From Baylisascaris procyonis (lineage: Eukaryota > Nematoda > Chromadorea > Rhabditida > Ascarididae), in assembly GCA_037389465.1 (NCBI GenBank), contig JAZARR010000146.1, positions 2,108,001 to 2,172,000 of the forward strand: a stretch of 64,000 nt of DNA, read 5' to 3'. The first letter of the stretch is position 1. Each line of letters begins with the position of its first letter. Below the pieces are notes generated by a model. It ran no database searches. It was not told where the DNA came from and saw only the letters and a program-made list of their open reading frames with translations. Of the stretch, positions 52,601 to 64,000 are shown piece after piece. A program made the translations under genes and the position numbers.

Positions 52601-55600
52601 CCTTCGAATTTACAGCTTCTAGTAGTCTTTAGGTCGTTTGTGAAAGCATACGTTGAATTGCAGATGCGTATGACAAATTTACAGGTGTTTTCTCTTTTTT
52701 TTTTTTGAACATTCTGCTTTCTGATTCATTCCTGGAATGCATCCTAGAAGCAGTGAAATAAAAGAATTCTATGCGACTTCCACTGACAAATATTTTCTGT
52801 GCTTTTGAAAAGTTTTTTTTTTTTTTTAACGTTGCGAATGTTGGAAGAATAAAGAATGTGAAAGTATAATTTTGAATAAATTACTCGCTAGACTGGCCTT
52901 GAATAGCTTAAGTTCGCAACAAAAGTATCATGTTTCTTGGTTCGGAATTTCGTGACTAGTTTCTGTTTCTGTTGTTGAAAAAAATATTACTGTATCTAGA
53001 TATGTGAATTATTTATCCATCTCATTGAAAATATGCATTAAGGGTGATGTTGTTCGATTGTTCCACGCTGATCAGCAGACATTTCTTACGTTAGATACGA
53101 TTCCGAAAAAAAATATCGACGTCGCATTCCTGAGAATGACAAATCGGCCATCTGCTGCCGATGCGACATCATCTCGTGCCCTTTGGGAGGTGCAGGTAAA
53201 TTGTTACTTTTTTATACAGAAATTTTAGAGTTTTAATTTCAACTGTTTTCTAGTTGCTTGCTATTCGTTTTTTCAAGTGCACGTAGTGTGTCAGTTTTCG
53301 CAAAGTCAGCTATTATTTCAAGCTCATTTCGTGGATCGAGGCTCTCTATTAAGTAAAATATGCTTCAAAACGATTTCAGAAAACAAACAACGCTCAGTAG
53401 TTAACTCTTGTCAGTTCATAGAGCGTATTTTTTTCTACGTATTTAAAAAGAACGCAAAAAACGAGATCAGATGACACTGCATCGTCACCGTTTTTCTACA
53501 AAAAAGAAAACAATTGAAAATATGGATCTTAGGTGTAGACCTAATTTTAAACAAAAGTTGTCGTAGGGTTTATTAGTGTGAGCCTTATTATGCCTGCTGC
53601 TGACGTGATCGTCACGGGTGGTCTGTGTCAGGAAATGCCACTCACTGTCCGCTGTGCTCATCAGTCTAAAGTAGTAAGCTTTCTGTGGTAGGTATGGGAC
53701 CTGCAGACTTCTAAGTCTGTGCCGAAATTTTGATGTTGTCGAATGCTTATTCACTGTTGCGGGATGTAGGGTACCGCATACTGTGTTGTTTGCAATTACA
53801 GGAATTCCCTCTAAAGCGCTAAAGCAGTTTAAACTTATCGTTATAAGCGAAGATTGTAATGCTGTTAATGCTATATTCGCAAACGATTTGGAGGTGGTGC
53901 AACCGGAAGCCTACCGAGGGAGTGCAGCGTCGTGGATGGAACGCTTCCGCTTCAAACATCTCGCTACTGACATGTTTCTTAGTGTTGAGAAGCTTAATCT
54001 TCATTCGGGCCACACTTCCGATCGCCTTTCTTCTCATCAGGACGCTTGTACAACAGGTTGCATTGATCCTTTCAGCAGCTCAAACGCGTGTTGTGCACCT
54101 TACTAATCGAGTTAGCGTTTTTGCAGAACCTAAACCGCATAGTAATCGCAAGGCAAGAATTTTGTTTGGCGAGCAAGAGGAAGTGGAGAGGAATTGAGGA
54201 TACGGTACACGTAATCTCCAACCTGGAGATTTTATTTTAAAGTTTAGTAATGCAATGATTTCGGAAAAAAGAATGCATCAGGTTTTATAAAAATAGTGCC
54301 TTACGTTCATACCAGCAAAATAACCTCGAAACCCATGACGGACATTCTGGTTCTGTAAACCCTGTTTGGCTTTCTAAACGCATTGATTCCGACAAATTCG
54401 AAGGAATGATAAGTTGCATCATTCTTTTTGGAAGAATGTGTTCAATTCAAAAACCCTCGATAATCCTATCTGCTTAGCTAATATAAGCTTTGCTTTCAGC
54501 AGAGCAAGATGGTGGTCTACAAATTGAGGAGCAATATTACCTAGTACCAAAGCATGTTGAACAGCCGGAGACTGACGAATCACTTGTATTTGTGCTTGAT
54601 CCCTGTGCTCTCACAAAGGTTTTATCAGTTCATACCATTCCTTTTGCAGTTTTCACATCAATACTACTACTCTCTGCTACGACAGAAGTTCCAACAAACG
54701 CTTTTCGCTACAAACGCCTTCATTTTGCACTGAGCTTAACAGACCTGATCGAAGAGTGATTTTTCTGTATGTGCGATCAACTGAGCACAAAATCTTAGGG
54801 ACGCTGGTGTAAAAGAGTGGGGAGGAAGGAAAGAGATCTGAACAAACTCAAGAAGTGAACATGCGCTGACTTTTTCCTGAAAATCTACCATCGAACCAGA
54901 CGGATTAGTCTTTCAGACTTCATAAAAAATTGCGTGTCGCATTCTTTCGAGAAACAGCGAATTATTACCGAACGATTTTCATAATCAGCTTCGTCATGAG
55001 CAAAAAAAAAAAAAAACTTGAAATGACAGCCAACTGATGCGGCATTACTTATCAAGATATACTAAGAGGGCATGATGAGCGATGATCAAATTCGTCAACA
55101 CGGAAATGTCAAGGAACTGAAAATTGCTAACTAAGGTGCTCAAGTTTCTGTGGCTAAGTCAGCACTATTTACTACCTTTTTTTTTCGCGCTGATAGTGCA
55201 GTTTCCTTGAGATTTAATAATTTTCCTCTGATGTAGGTTATTCTCAGGAAAGCATTAGAGAGCGTTTAATTTATCGTGTTGAAAAAATCGCACATCGAAA
55301 AGAGATGCGAATCTCGCAAATACCATAATTAATTGTAATATTACAGATGGAAGCACGTATACCGCAAAGAACATATGTTCGTCTTTTGCATGTTCTTACA
55401 AAGACGTGGATCCATACGACCGATCCGACCGAAAAACACAATTTGTATCACTTCAGGTTAACAAGACTTTTTATCCTACTTGATGATTGTCTTTTATGCA
55501 ACGTTTTGCTCAGTGTTTATTCCCCTTCTCCTTTACTCCACCTCCCTTCCCCTCCATCACCACTACGGCTTCTCTATCGTTGAAATGTCCATGCCATTCT

Positions 55601-58600
55601 CTTTCCATTCTCTCCCTAAAACTATCTGCGCACTGATAGCGGTTTTCTGCTGCGGGCTTCTGTATCTTGCACCGATTGTTTCGGAGAGAGGCCTCCTCAT
55701 TAAGAAAAGAATGATTCTTGATCTTCTTAATGTATCGTTGAGGTATCGTATACACGACGAGATTACAAACTGAAGTCGTTCTTGGAGTATTTTGTGTTAA
55801 GCATAATGGAATGTTGAATAAATGTTAAATAAATTTTTTTCAGTAAAAACGAGAAAGGATGGGTGAAAGTGGTAAGCGAAGATTTTAAAATCGACAAAGA
55901 GACATTTGCGTTGTTGCCCGTTTCACCAGACGAAGTTCGTGACCTTGATTTTGCCAACGATGCTTGTCGGGCGCTACAGAATTTTATTGCTCTCATCAGG
56001 ACCGGCAAAATCATCAGTAAAGAACCACTGAAGTTAGTACAAATCATTTTCTCCTTTTTTATCGCACTTGAGACAGACAACTTTTCCAAGAGAGAAGAGA
56101 CGTTGGTAAATCATTTCGTTCGAAGAACGGAATTTTACGTTTTGTGGAATTACGTGACAAAATTTAACAAGAAGAGAAGCTTGCCATAGAAGAACAAAGC
56201 GTGGCTGCCCGTATAAATCTTCAAAGAATTTATTATTCTCTCCCCTGATTGGTGTAAAGTGCAAACGAAACTTCTCACATTTAAGTATCTGTAACTGACA
56301 TCAGATTTAATGGATTAAAGTGAGATTTGATATAGGGGGTCAACTGACGGTGTGAATTCTACTTATCAAATTTTGTAAGTCTACCTTTAGCGGCCTTTGA
56401 GTAAAAGTTGTCGAACTGAAGATGGCCAGCTACTTACATAAGCACACATATATGACGGTATCAGAATGTGCTTTCTGCAAAGCAAAGATGCAAAAGCGCA
56501 TTGAAGGTGGCAGTTGCGTGATTAAGCTTCATAGAAATTTAATTTTGCTATTATTTCGGTCGTTCGTAATGCTACGAAATCAAACTCTTCCTACCAATAA
56601 GGCGTTCTCTTAATTTGGTGTACGCTCACCAAAACGGTAATAGGAAGTATAGACGTTATAAGCCAACTAAACTTTCGAAGCGGCATCTGGCAACGAGTGT
56701 ACAAAAGACTTTTGACAACCGTTCCGTAGTGTTATCGATATGGGTCAGCTTATTTCCCTTGTAGGCGCCTTCATTTAGTTCACTGATGAAGGCAAATGCA
56801 CTGAGGGCTTGTAAACAATCGTAACCGCTGGTAAGCATTTGCCTTAGCGTTCGTTAAAGAAAAATAATGATTGTGACACTCGCCATTCACTCGTAGAACA
56901 GTTCCATTCCAGTCTTAGCATTGTTGATATGTTGTTTTGCTTAATCGCATTTGCAGTATGTTGACACGATTGCAATGCAAAATTGATTTTTCAGCGTTAC
57001 TATCCAGTTGCTAACTGAATGTATATACTTCGTTAGCAATGAGACTAATCATATGATCGATCCATTACGAATCACCGATTTCAAACCTTCTCGTGATCGA
57101 CAAAAGCTGCTTCGAGAACAGGGTGTACTCGGCCAAGTGTGTTAATCTAATTCACTTCTTTGCCATTAAACAATTGATTAGATACAAATAGAGATTCTGA
57201 AGATCTATGCCAACCGACTGTAAAGGGAATATAAGGCAAACTGTGAAAGGCAGCCTCATGCAAAATTGGAATTGCCGAATCGGCCCTGCTTTTACACTTT
57301 TCACTTTCAGATCTCTTCAAATTTACAGCCAGGGAGTGAACATTACTTCAACCTCTCCTTATCTTTTCACTGTGAACTGGTAGATGCTCATTCGTCCATC
57401 AGTCGAATTTCTGATTGTTGCCCATCTACTTTTGTCTGCTAATCAGGATATCACGATATTCTTAATTGCTATTTAAGCTGCCTACTATTGTCATGGTTAT
57501 TGTATTTACCGTTAAGGTGTACCGTGTTTTTTCTAATCGAATTTTCCTTCTTCTAGTCGTCATGCTTTTGATTAGCTGTTATCTCGGAAGTTTATTTAGC
57601 ACACCACTCTTTAAACCCAAAATTGGTAGCATGAAAAAATAGACTGCCATTTTTGGATATTCAGGTATTCGACTTACTGCGAGCACCGTTTCTTCCACGA
57701 CAAGGAGTTACTGAAATTGGCCCACTGCTTAACTCTCCTCAGGAGCTTGCTGAACAACGTAATGAGGTCTTTAAGCGGATGTTCCAATTATGCTATTCCT
57801 TATTACGGTTAGCAATACGTTTTCTTCTCTGATTGCAACATGAATGTCATCAAGGCTAACTTCTCAGCTCAAAATGAAACTGATTAATGGCAGGAAATGT
57901 CAAACAAATAACTGAGGCAAATCAACATGTAAAATCCCTTCAGTATATAAGAGGCGTTTGCTAAGTGAGGGAAGGGAGATACGGGTTGGTAGGGCAAGTA
58001 CTGAGTAGTTCTGTTTTTCCACAACAGTTCACTTAGCTAATACCATATAAAGCCTCTAAGATATTGTGCATTTCGGTACTATCCACTGAAATTCAGATAG
58101 TGGTGCTTTTGAAATTTTAGTCGATAAATTTAGTTTTTTTTTTTCAGTTTTTCAACTCTCAGTCGATGAGACTATGGCATTCAGTAAAGAGTTTTTTTTT
58201 GAAAACTTTGCTCGTATTGCTTATAGTTTCACTTTTATGAAGTAAAGCAGTTTTGCACAATTGCAGTTAACTATTTGTAGATATTCGCAAGCCGGATATA
58301 GGAAAAATCAGGAGCACCTTGCGGAAAAATTCGGTCAAATCCAGGAGCAGATCGGATTCGATTTACTTGCCGAAGATACGATGACCGCAGTCCTGCACAA
58401 CAACCCGAAGCTGCTCGAGAAATACGTCAAAAATCCACACGTCGAACGCTTCGTGGAGCTCGTCCGCAACAATAGAGCGGGCAAGTATGTTCATCTTGGT
58501 TATTTCAATCGCCGCATAGGGTGGTTTACGTTTTATGGGTTACTGCCTTTCACTGATGTCAGTTATTAGAGGCAATTCGATCAGCATAGTAAAGAATGCA

Positions 58601-61600
58601 AAATGAGCAAAATGCATCAGTTTTTGTTCCTAATTTTCGGTTACGGTATGACATGAATTTGATTCAAAGAAGGCCGATCATTGCCTTAATTTCTGCGATA
58701 GTTTTGACCATCTCAACACAACGGCACTATCTTGCGGCGATCTTGAAGGAATATCAGAATTTATTTCGTGATTTTGAAGGATTGTTGAAAAACCGCTCTA
58801 CCATATATCTGCAACGTTGACTTGCATGGATCCTTTGAGTAACAAATGAGAACAAACTTTCATGGTCGGCGGTTTTTTCAAATTGAACTGAGACTTCGAT
58901 TATTTTTTTCAATAATTTTTCCTACTTGCACAAATCAAGCTTTCTACGCTAATTCGATATAATACTCAGGCATTTTTTTTTTTTATTATTAGGGCGAAGT
59001 ATTGTAACACAGATTAAAGAATTGCGATCAATAATGCTATGATATTTTCGATTTACAATTTTCCATCAAAATTTTTGCATTAAGGAATCTATTATGCATA
59101 TTATATTTTTTCCTGTAATTTTAGGAAAACATATTCAAACGAGAAGTTTTTTTTAGGTTTCTCGATTACCTCGCCGATTTGTGCGTATGTCGAGGAGAAG
59201 CTAACAAGAAAATTCAAGAACTTATTTGCAATTGCGTGCTAAGTGAAGCAAATAGAGACATATTTATGCAGACCGAAATAGGCGATTATATGGTTAGTGC
59301 CGATTTTAAAAGTATTTTTTTCCACTTGATTGCATTAGTTTTCTATCATTTTTCACAAAGAATAATCATTTCACTTTCTGAATGTTATTTTTCAGAAAAT
59401 TTCATGATAAAATGAGAATGTGGGCAATTTGGCGAAATATGGCACGATAAAATTAGTGGAAACTATGTTCAGAATGGTATTCGATGTTCAATGAAATTCA
59501 CCCTTTTTTTTTCCTGAATTGCATTTCGTATTCTACATGTGAATTCGTTTTGATATGTCAGATAAGCTTAACTCAGAATGCGGCAACTTAATTGTTGCTT
59601 TATAACAGAAACAATAAACAAACCAGCAGGTTGCAGGGAGCAAAAGAAGTTTATATCTGTTGGCCTGATCGCTACTGTAAAACATTGGTGAGTGTTGCGG
59701 CGAATGCATCAATAGGCAATGCTGAGGATGCTGAGATGCTCGATTATTACAGGTGATAGTTAATTCTATGGTCTCAAAGTATACAGAGAGTAGCAAAATA
59801 GTTGCCTATATGTGTCGTTCTAATTCCAGTACTCAAGAGTTAATGCTTCTAAAGCCCACCCACCCTCTTCCCCGCTCCCCTCTCTTTACCCTTCTAATTT
59901 GTGGTTTTCGTTCTTTAGTTCTTCTTCAGTGAGCACATATCTCGTTTGATTACAATGATCAAATGACCAATCATGCCATCTGAAGGAAATTGTCAATTGT
60001 GAAGATAATCGCAATGAAATAATAGTGTTTTATTAGGTGAAATGTTTATCTGCTTTCGTTGTTTTTTCGCATATGTCTGACTCAACATGCAAGAATTCAC
60101 CGCATATCTGTGAAAGTTTAGAGGATATCAATTCCGACATTAGTTATGTAACATGGTGGAGACTCCTGTTTTCCACATTTCATTTATGAATTAGGTAATG
60201 AGAAAGTCGTTTTGAAACCTTATGGTTAAGAAATATCATCCGATGACATAAAAGCTCCCCAAATTCAACTAATATTTCAGTTAACTGATTTCAACGATAT
60301 TTATTTATATGCTTGCAGGCACCAATTAGATTTGCTTGCACAAATGTGCCAAGAACAACAATATCTAGCGATCGATCCGCCACCGGAGAGACACCTTCTA
60401 AACTTGAGCACTGAACTACCTGCGGATCTAGTCTTGAGGTCAGAAATTTCCGCACAGAAATTCAACGATTTATAAGCGTCGACGTTAGCTCTATTTACTC
60501 GAACGTATCAAAGCCACAAAAATGAGAATAATATTAGCGTGCAGTGATCGTTCAAATTTATACGTTATTGGTCTGCCTTGAGTAAACGGCAGCAACTGTG
60601 CAATAATATTTTTCCTCAAGACGATTTTATAAAGTGCTGTCTATTTGCACTGTATTTAAATAAGTCTTAACTAACTGATGAACTACATCTTATTTTTCAA
60701 ATGCGGTGCAAATGTAGCACTTCGTGACATCGTTTTCCTTATGATCAGGTGTGATGGCATTTCCGCCTGTTGTTTTACCAAATTTTCTCTGAGGTCTTCT
60801 AAAAAAGTTGCCAGTATAATCATTTCCGGATGGTTGCACTTGCCATCTGGTCACCTTGCTTAAGTGAGATGATCATTCGTCGATAACTTAGTGATACACT
60901 TTCGGAATATTACCTATAGTGAGGACGAGGATAGGTGGCAAAAATTTTCAGGTATATTAGCGAAATTCTTAAGTGCTTGATTTGTGGAGCACCCAACCAC
61001 TGTTAAGCTGTTATTTGGATGTTCAAATTCCATAATTGACAGGACTCTTCAAGGATGTAATTTTCTTTTTAATGTTTCGTTTTTTGTTGTATAAATTTAA
61101 TGATTCTTCATAATTTAAGATGCATGTCGGACAATAGGTTACCACATGAATTGCGCGCATCGTTCACTCGTCTGATGTTGCATCTTCATGTGGTTCGAGG
61201 TTCACCGCTTAGCGCCGTCCAACACGCACGTCTTTGGAGAGATATTCCTGAGAGAGTTTCCGTTGACAGGTTTCTTTGCAGCAGTATCATCATAATATTT
61301 CTTGTGCTATGATTTAATGGGCAGTAATTATGATAGAATTCTTGCTCTGCGTTAAATGTTTTACAATATTCATAATATCTCTACGCTGCAATGCAGCAAC
61401 GCATTTCTCTACTTACGTGAATTTTTCTAACGGTTATATGTGATAAATGGACAAACAGAAATGGAGATATTATTCTGGAAGAAGTTCGCTCTATCTTTTC
61501 TGAAGTTTTCATTGAATACAGATGTTTTCTGATGGTATACGACCGCTTTGATGATTTCTTAAATGTGCGGTTCCAATTGAATGTTGTAAGTATACTAATT

Positions 61601-63540
61601 AGAGTTGTAGGTTTTCGTCGGGATTTGAATCGACCTCTGAAGTCTTCGAGGCTGAAGGGCGGTTGAGAAAAAAAAGTAGGGTGAGGACAATAACCATGGA
61701 AGCACCGGGAAGAAGTCTATCCTTGAGTACCTTCGAAAGGTAGGATGTGGTCTTTAGAGGTCTTTAGAGGATTTCGAGACTAAAGATCTTTCGGCCTTAC
61801 CCCGGTACCTTGGCAACTTGGCGAACAGCTTCACACAAATTTACTTCAGCGTATAGGTTCAGGTGTATCATTCTTAGAGGATTGTTTCAATTAGTTTCAA
61901 CTCACAGCTGTTGATGCTGCATATCCACTAATTTTGGCTCACATAAATAAGGATAAATTTCTAATTTTGAATTGTAATGCAGCAGCTCAAGTCGATCGGT
62001 GGTCGGTTACGTCGATGGTGGTCGTGTACGAACAGGTGGCGAAGTTTTCAAGAAAATCTTAACGACCGTTGACGAATATCTAGCCCAGCTAAGGAGATCG
62101 ACTAGGCGAGGCGAAGCAGTGCTTAATGCTAGTGCTGCAAAACTCGAACAAAATCGTCTGACTTTTGAGGCGAGTGGTTACTACTGCATTGTAAATTTCA
62201 TCATTCTTGAGTCATATTCACATTCGAAGTTTACTGTTATCAATTTGTCATCTGTTCGAGAATATTTTGTTATCAGTGAAATGAATTTGAGGGTTGAGCA
62301 TTGCCAAAACGATAGTTGTAGAGGTTTGATGCTTGAATTCGTAAATTTTTCAGAATCGGATTGCTGAAAACAAAAATTCTTGCGCACTGTAGTATGGTTC
62401 CACTTTACTTCGTCCTGGTTTTTTTTTTGGCCTTTCGTACTATTTGTTATCGAAAAAAACTCGCGGTCAGAGCTTCAGATATTCGGATTTTCACGTCACA
62501 GACTAGTATTAATGATAAAAGAATTTATCCGTGAGAGCTTATATTTATTTTTTGAGAAAAATTAATGAAGTTTTATGATGAGAAATATGGGCATGAAAAC
62601 ACTATTCGACAAGCGTTAAATTTCATCACGTTAATCAGTGGAAATTTCAGATAGTCACTCTCGCTAGAGCGCTTGCTCAATTCGGTTTCTATAGCTTTGC
62701 TGAACTTCTGAAGTTAGCACGAAATCTATTGGCAATAACGGACAGTAGTCCAAAGCAACCACCAGGTACGCATTTGCAGCCAATTATCCTTAGTCGATAA
62801 ACAAGAATCAAAACATGTTTCGTGTAAACAACGCTCATATCAAATGATATCTTCATGAGAGAAGACAAATTTTTTTTGTAAAAAAAGCAAAAATAAAAGC
62901 ACTGTGACTGTGAATAGTCAACGGAACAAAACGGAGTAACAAGTAATACATTTATGTAAGGACTGAGATGAATAACAGGTTAGGGTTACCTGTAGAAGGG
63001 TACACAATTTACAAATCCTGCTCACTTCCACTTTGCCCACCTTCCCTTACCCAAACTCTCGCATCTAACTACACTCATTATTGCCCCTTTGAATTATGTA
63101 TGACCGCGAAAACGTTGGTAGATAAGATCCCTTAAATCTGTAGCATTCGTGACAGCCGTTTGCCCTTATTTTCATTAGAATAGAGCATGGGAAAAATCTT
63201 TTGCAAATTAGCAGCGGCCGTTATTAACTTGGTTGTTGCATTAGTGTATGTCAGTTTCTTCCTTTATGAAAGAAATGCCTCTCATTTGAGTGTCTTGTTT
63301 AAATCTAACATTCCTGCTGGATATGAATTGATTTCAGTGAAAAATGTCTGCAATAAGACGTCGGCGTTGTTTCGTCAGGTGACATATTCGGTGATGAGCG
63401 TTGGGATGATGCACAACGCTAGTATGGCAAGTGCACACTCAATGGGCAGTGAAACGTTGAGTACTGAAGAAACAGTACGCGCAAAAGAAAGTAAAGAAAT
63501 GATTTTGCAAACGAAACTGATCGTTGTTGAAATACTTCAG
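49672..63540 (+). CDS. itr-1: Inositol 1,4,5-trisphosphate receptor, N-terminal part
   Basis: ER calcium-release channel gated by IP3. Exons: 49672-49853, 50120-50190, 50372-50580, 50909-51067, 51770-51870, 52247-52358, 53043-53195, 53894-53981, 54127-54182, 54505-54618, 55347-55456, 55844-56032, 56995-57136, 57665-57807, 58281-58484, 59157-59292, 59637-59752, 60319-60438, 61120-61269, 61983-62169, 62651-62765 and 63338-63540; about 1,020 residues of a family of roughly 2,700-2,900. Residues 1-280 form the suppressor beta-trefoil ([27 protein letters not shown]). The MIR part of the binding core follows ([34 protein letters not shown]), then the alpha part ([40 protein letters not shown]) with the basic IP3 contacts kept, then solenoid repeats ([28 protein letters not shown]). 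The start is uncertain: the frame is open upstream to 49465, and ATG 49699 is also possible. Exons 8-10 (53894-54618) have the least certain borders; the exon 10 acceptor could be a few bases earlier. The gene continues past the window, so pore and C-terminus are not seen. Confidence 0.96.
62170..62650 (+). other. itr-1: GC-AG intron of itr-1
   Basis: The exon ends in LTFE and the next begins IVTLARAL, matching the vertebrate junction region LTFEVVNLARNL without gap. The intron starts GCGAGT, with C in place of T at the second base, and ends TTTCAG. No nearby GT donor keeps the frame. Confidence 0.75.
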
Positions 63541-64000
63541 GTTTATATTTGGTTTTCTTTAGCTTGCATATTGAACATATTTCACTATCATTGAAATCTT
63601 TCAGTTAGTGTTATTTCAACAGTTGATGCACTTTGCCTTCATTTGATTTCTGATTTGACTCCTAACAAATGCGTACTTAAAAATAAATACGTGTGCACGA
63701 CACGATTTCTTGAATAATCAGGAGCTTATAAAACTCTCGCAGACGTACTTCATTCACTGAAAAAAAAAAAAAAATTTGTGAGATGAAGGAATTGCCGTCT
63801 AGAAAACACTTTTCAAAGCGAGCTTCATGGCCTAAAAGCTAGTTTTTGGCATCAGAGGGATGTCTAAGTGACACGAGCAATCAGCAACATTTGTCTTGTT
63901 GATAAGCATGTGTGCGCATGATTTCAAATTATAATGATAAGGAGATGTTTTTTTTTTGATACATATCGTATGTTGCGCTACATTTTGGGCGAATCCTAAT
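63541..64000 (+). other. itr-1: Intron of itr-1 running off the window
   Basis: No further coding exon of the receptor is recognisable before the window edge. The sequence is AT-rich with an A run near 63760. Confidence 0.6.

Overview
This is nuclear DNA of a nematode. The evidence is AT-rich sequence, short exons set in introns of a few hundred to about 2,000 bases, TTTCAG-type 3' splice sites, likely spliced-leader acceptor sites just upstream of start codons, and proteins that match nematode families. The low gene density (five genes in 64 kb) and long introns suggest a parasitic clade V (strongylid or hookworm-like) worm. That last step is inference.

Positions 1-24,400 hold a head-to-tail array of three glucosylceramidase (acid beta-glucosidase, GH30, gba family) genes on the + strand with a period of about 9.64 kb. 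Copy A enters already in progress and ends at 5,628. Copy B (6,643-15,270) has ten good exons, but the exon that should carry the catalytic acid/base glutamate is frameshifted and stopped. Copy C (16,285-23,940) is intact and splices into a 544-residue enzyme with signal peptide and both catalytic glutamates. All copies share exon boundaries and phases, an (AT)n tract in the same intron and a GC-rich inverted-repeat element in the penultimate intron. A 7.5-kb block (654-8,129 and 10,287-17,771) is almost identical, whereas copy C is a patchwork of near-identical and strongly diverged stretches, as expected from gene conversion.

Positions 23,941-27,769 are intergenic; the first ~450 bases are a decayed copy of the array spacer. 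A small three-exon gene (27,791-29,286, +) encodes a 103-residue Pro/Gln/Tyr/Gly-rich protein ending in a cysteine-rich transmembrane (CYSTM) module.

Positions 29,287-49,631 (about 20 kb) contain no gene that I can support, only simple repeats, a palindrome, a G-quadruplex-type tract, a GC-rich element and a possible decayed membrane-protein ORF. This stretch lies directly upstream of the inositol 1,4,5-trisphosphate receptor gene (itr-1), so it probably holds that gene's regulatory region.

Positions 49,672-63,540 carry the first 22 coding exons of itr-1 (+), about 1,020 residues, covering the suppressor domain, the IP3-binding core and the start of the regulatory solenoid. The gene runs off the right edge. 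One intron appears to use a GC-AG splice pair. The three gene families are not functionally linked in any way I can see: glycolipid turnover, a membrane-associated CYSTM protein and ER calcium release. Splice sites were placed by eye from homology and phase; no transcript data were available.
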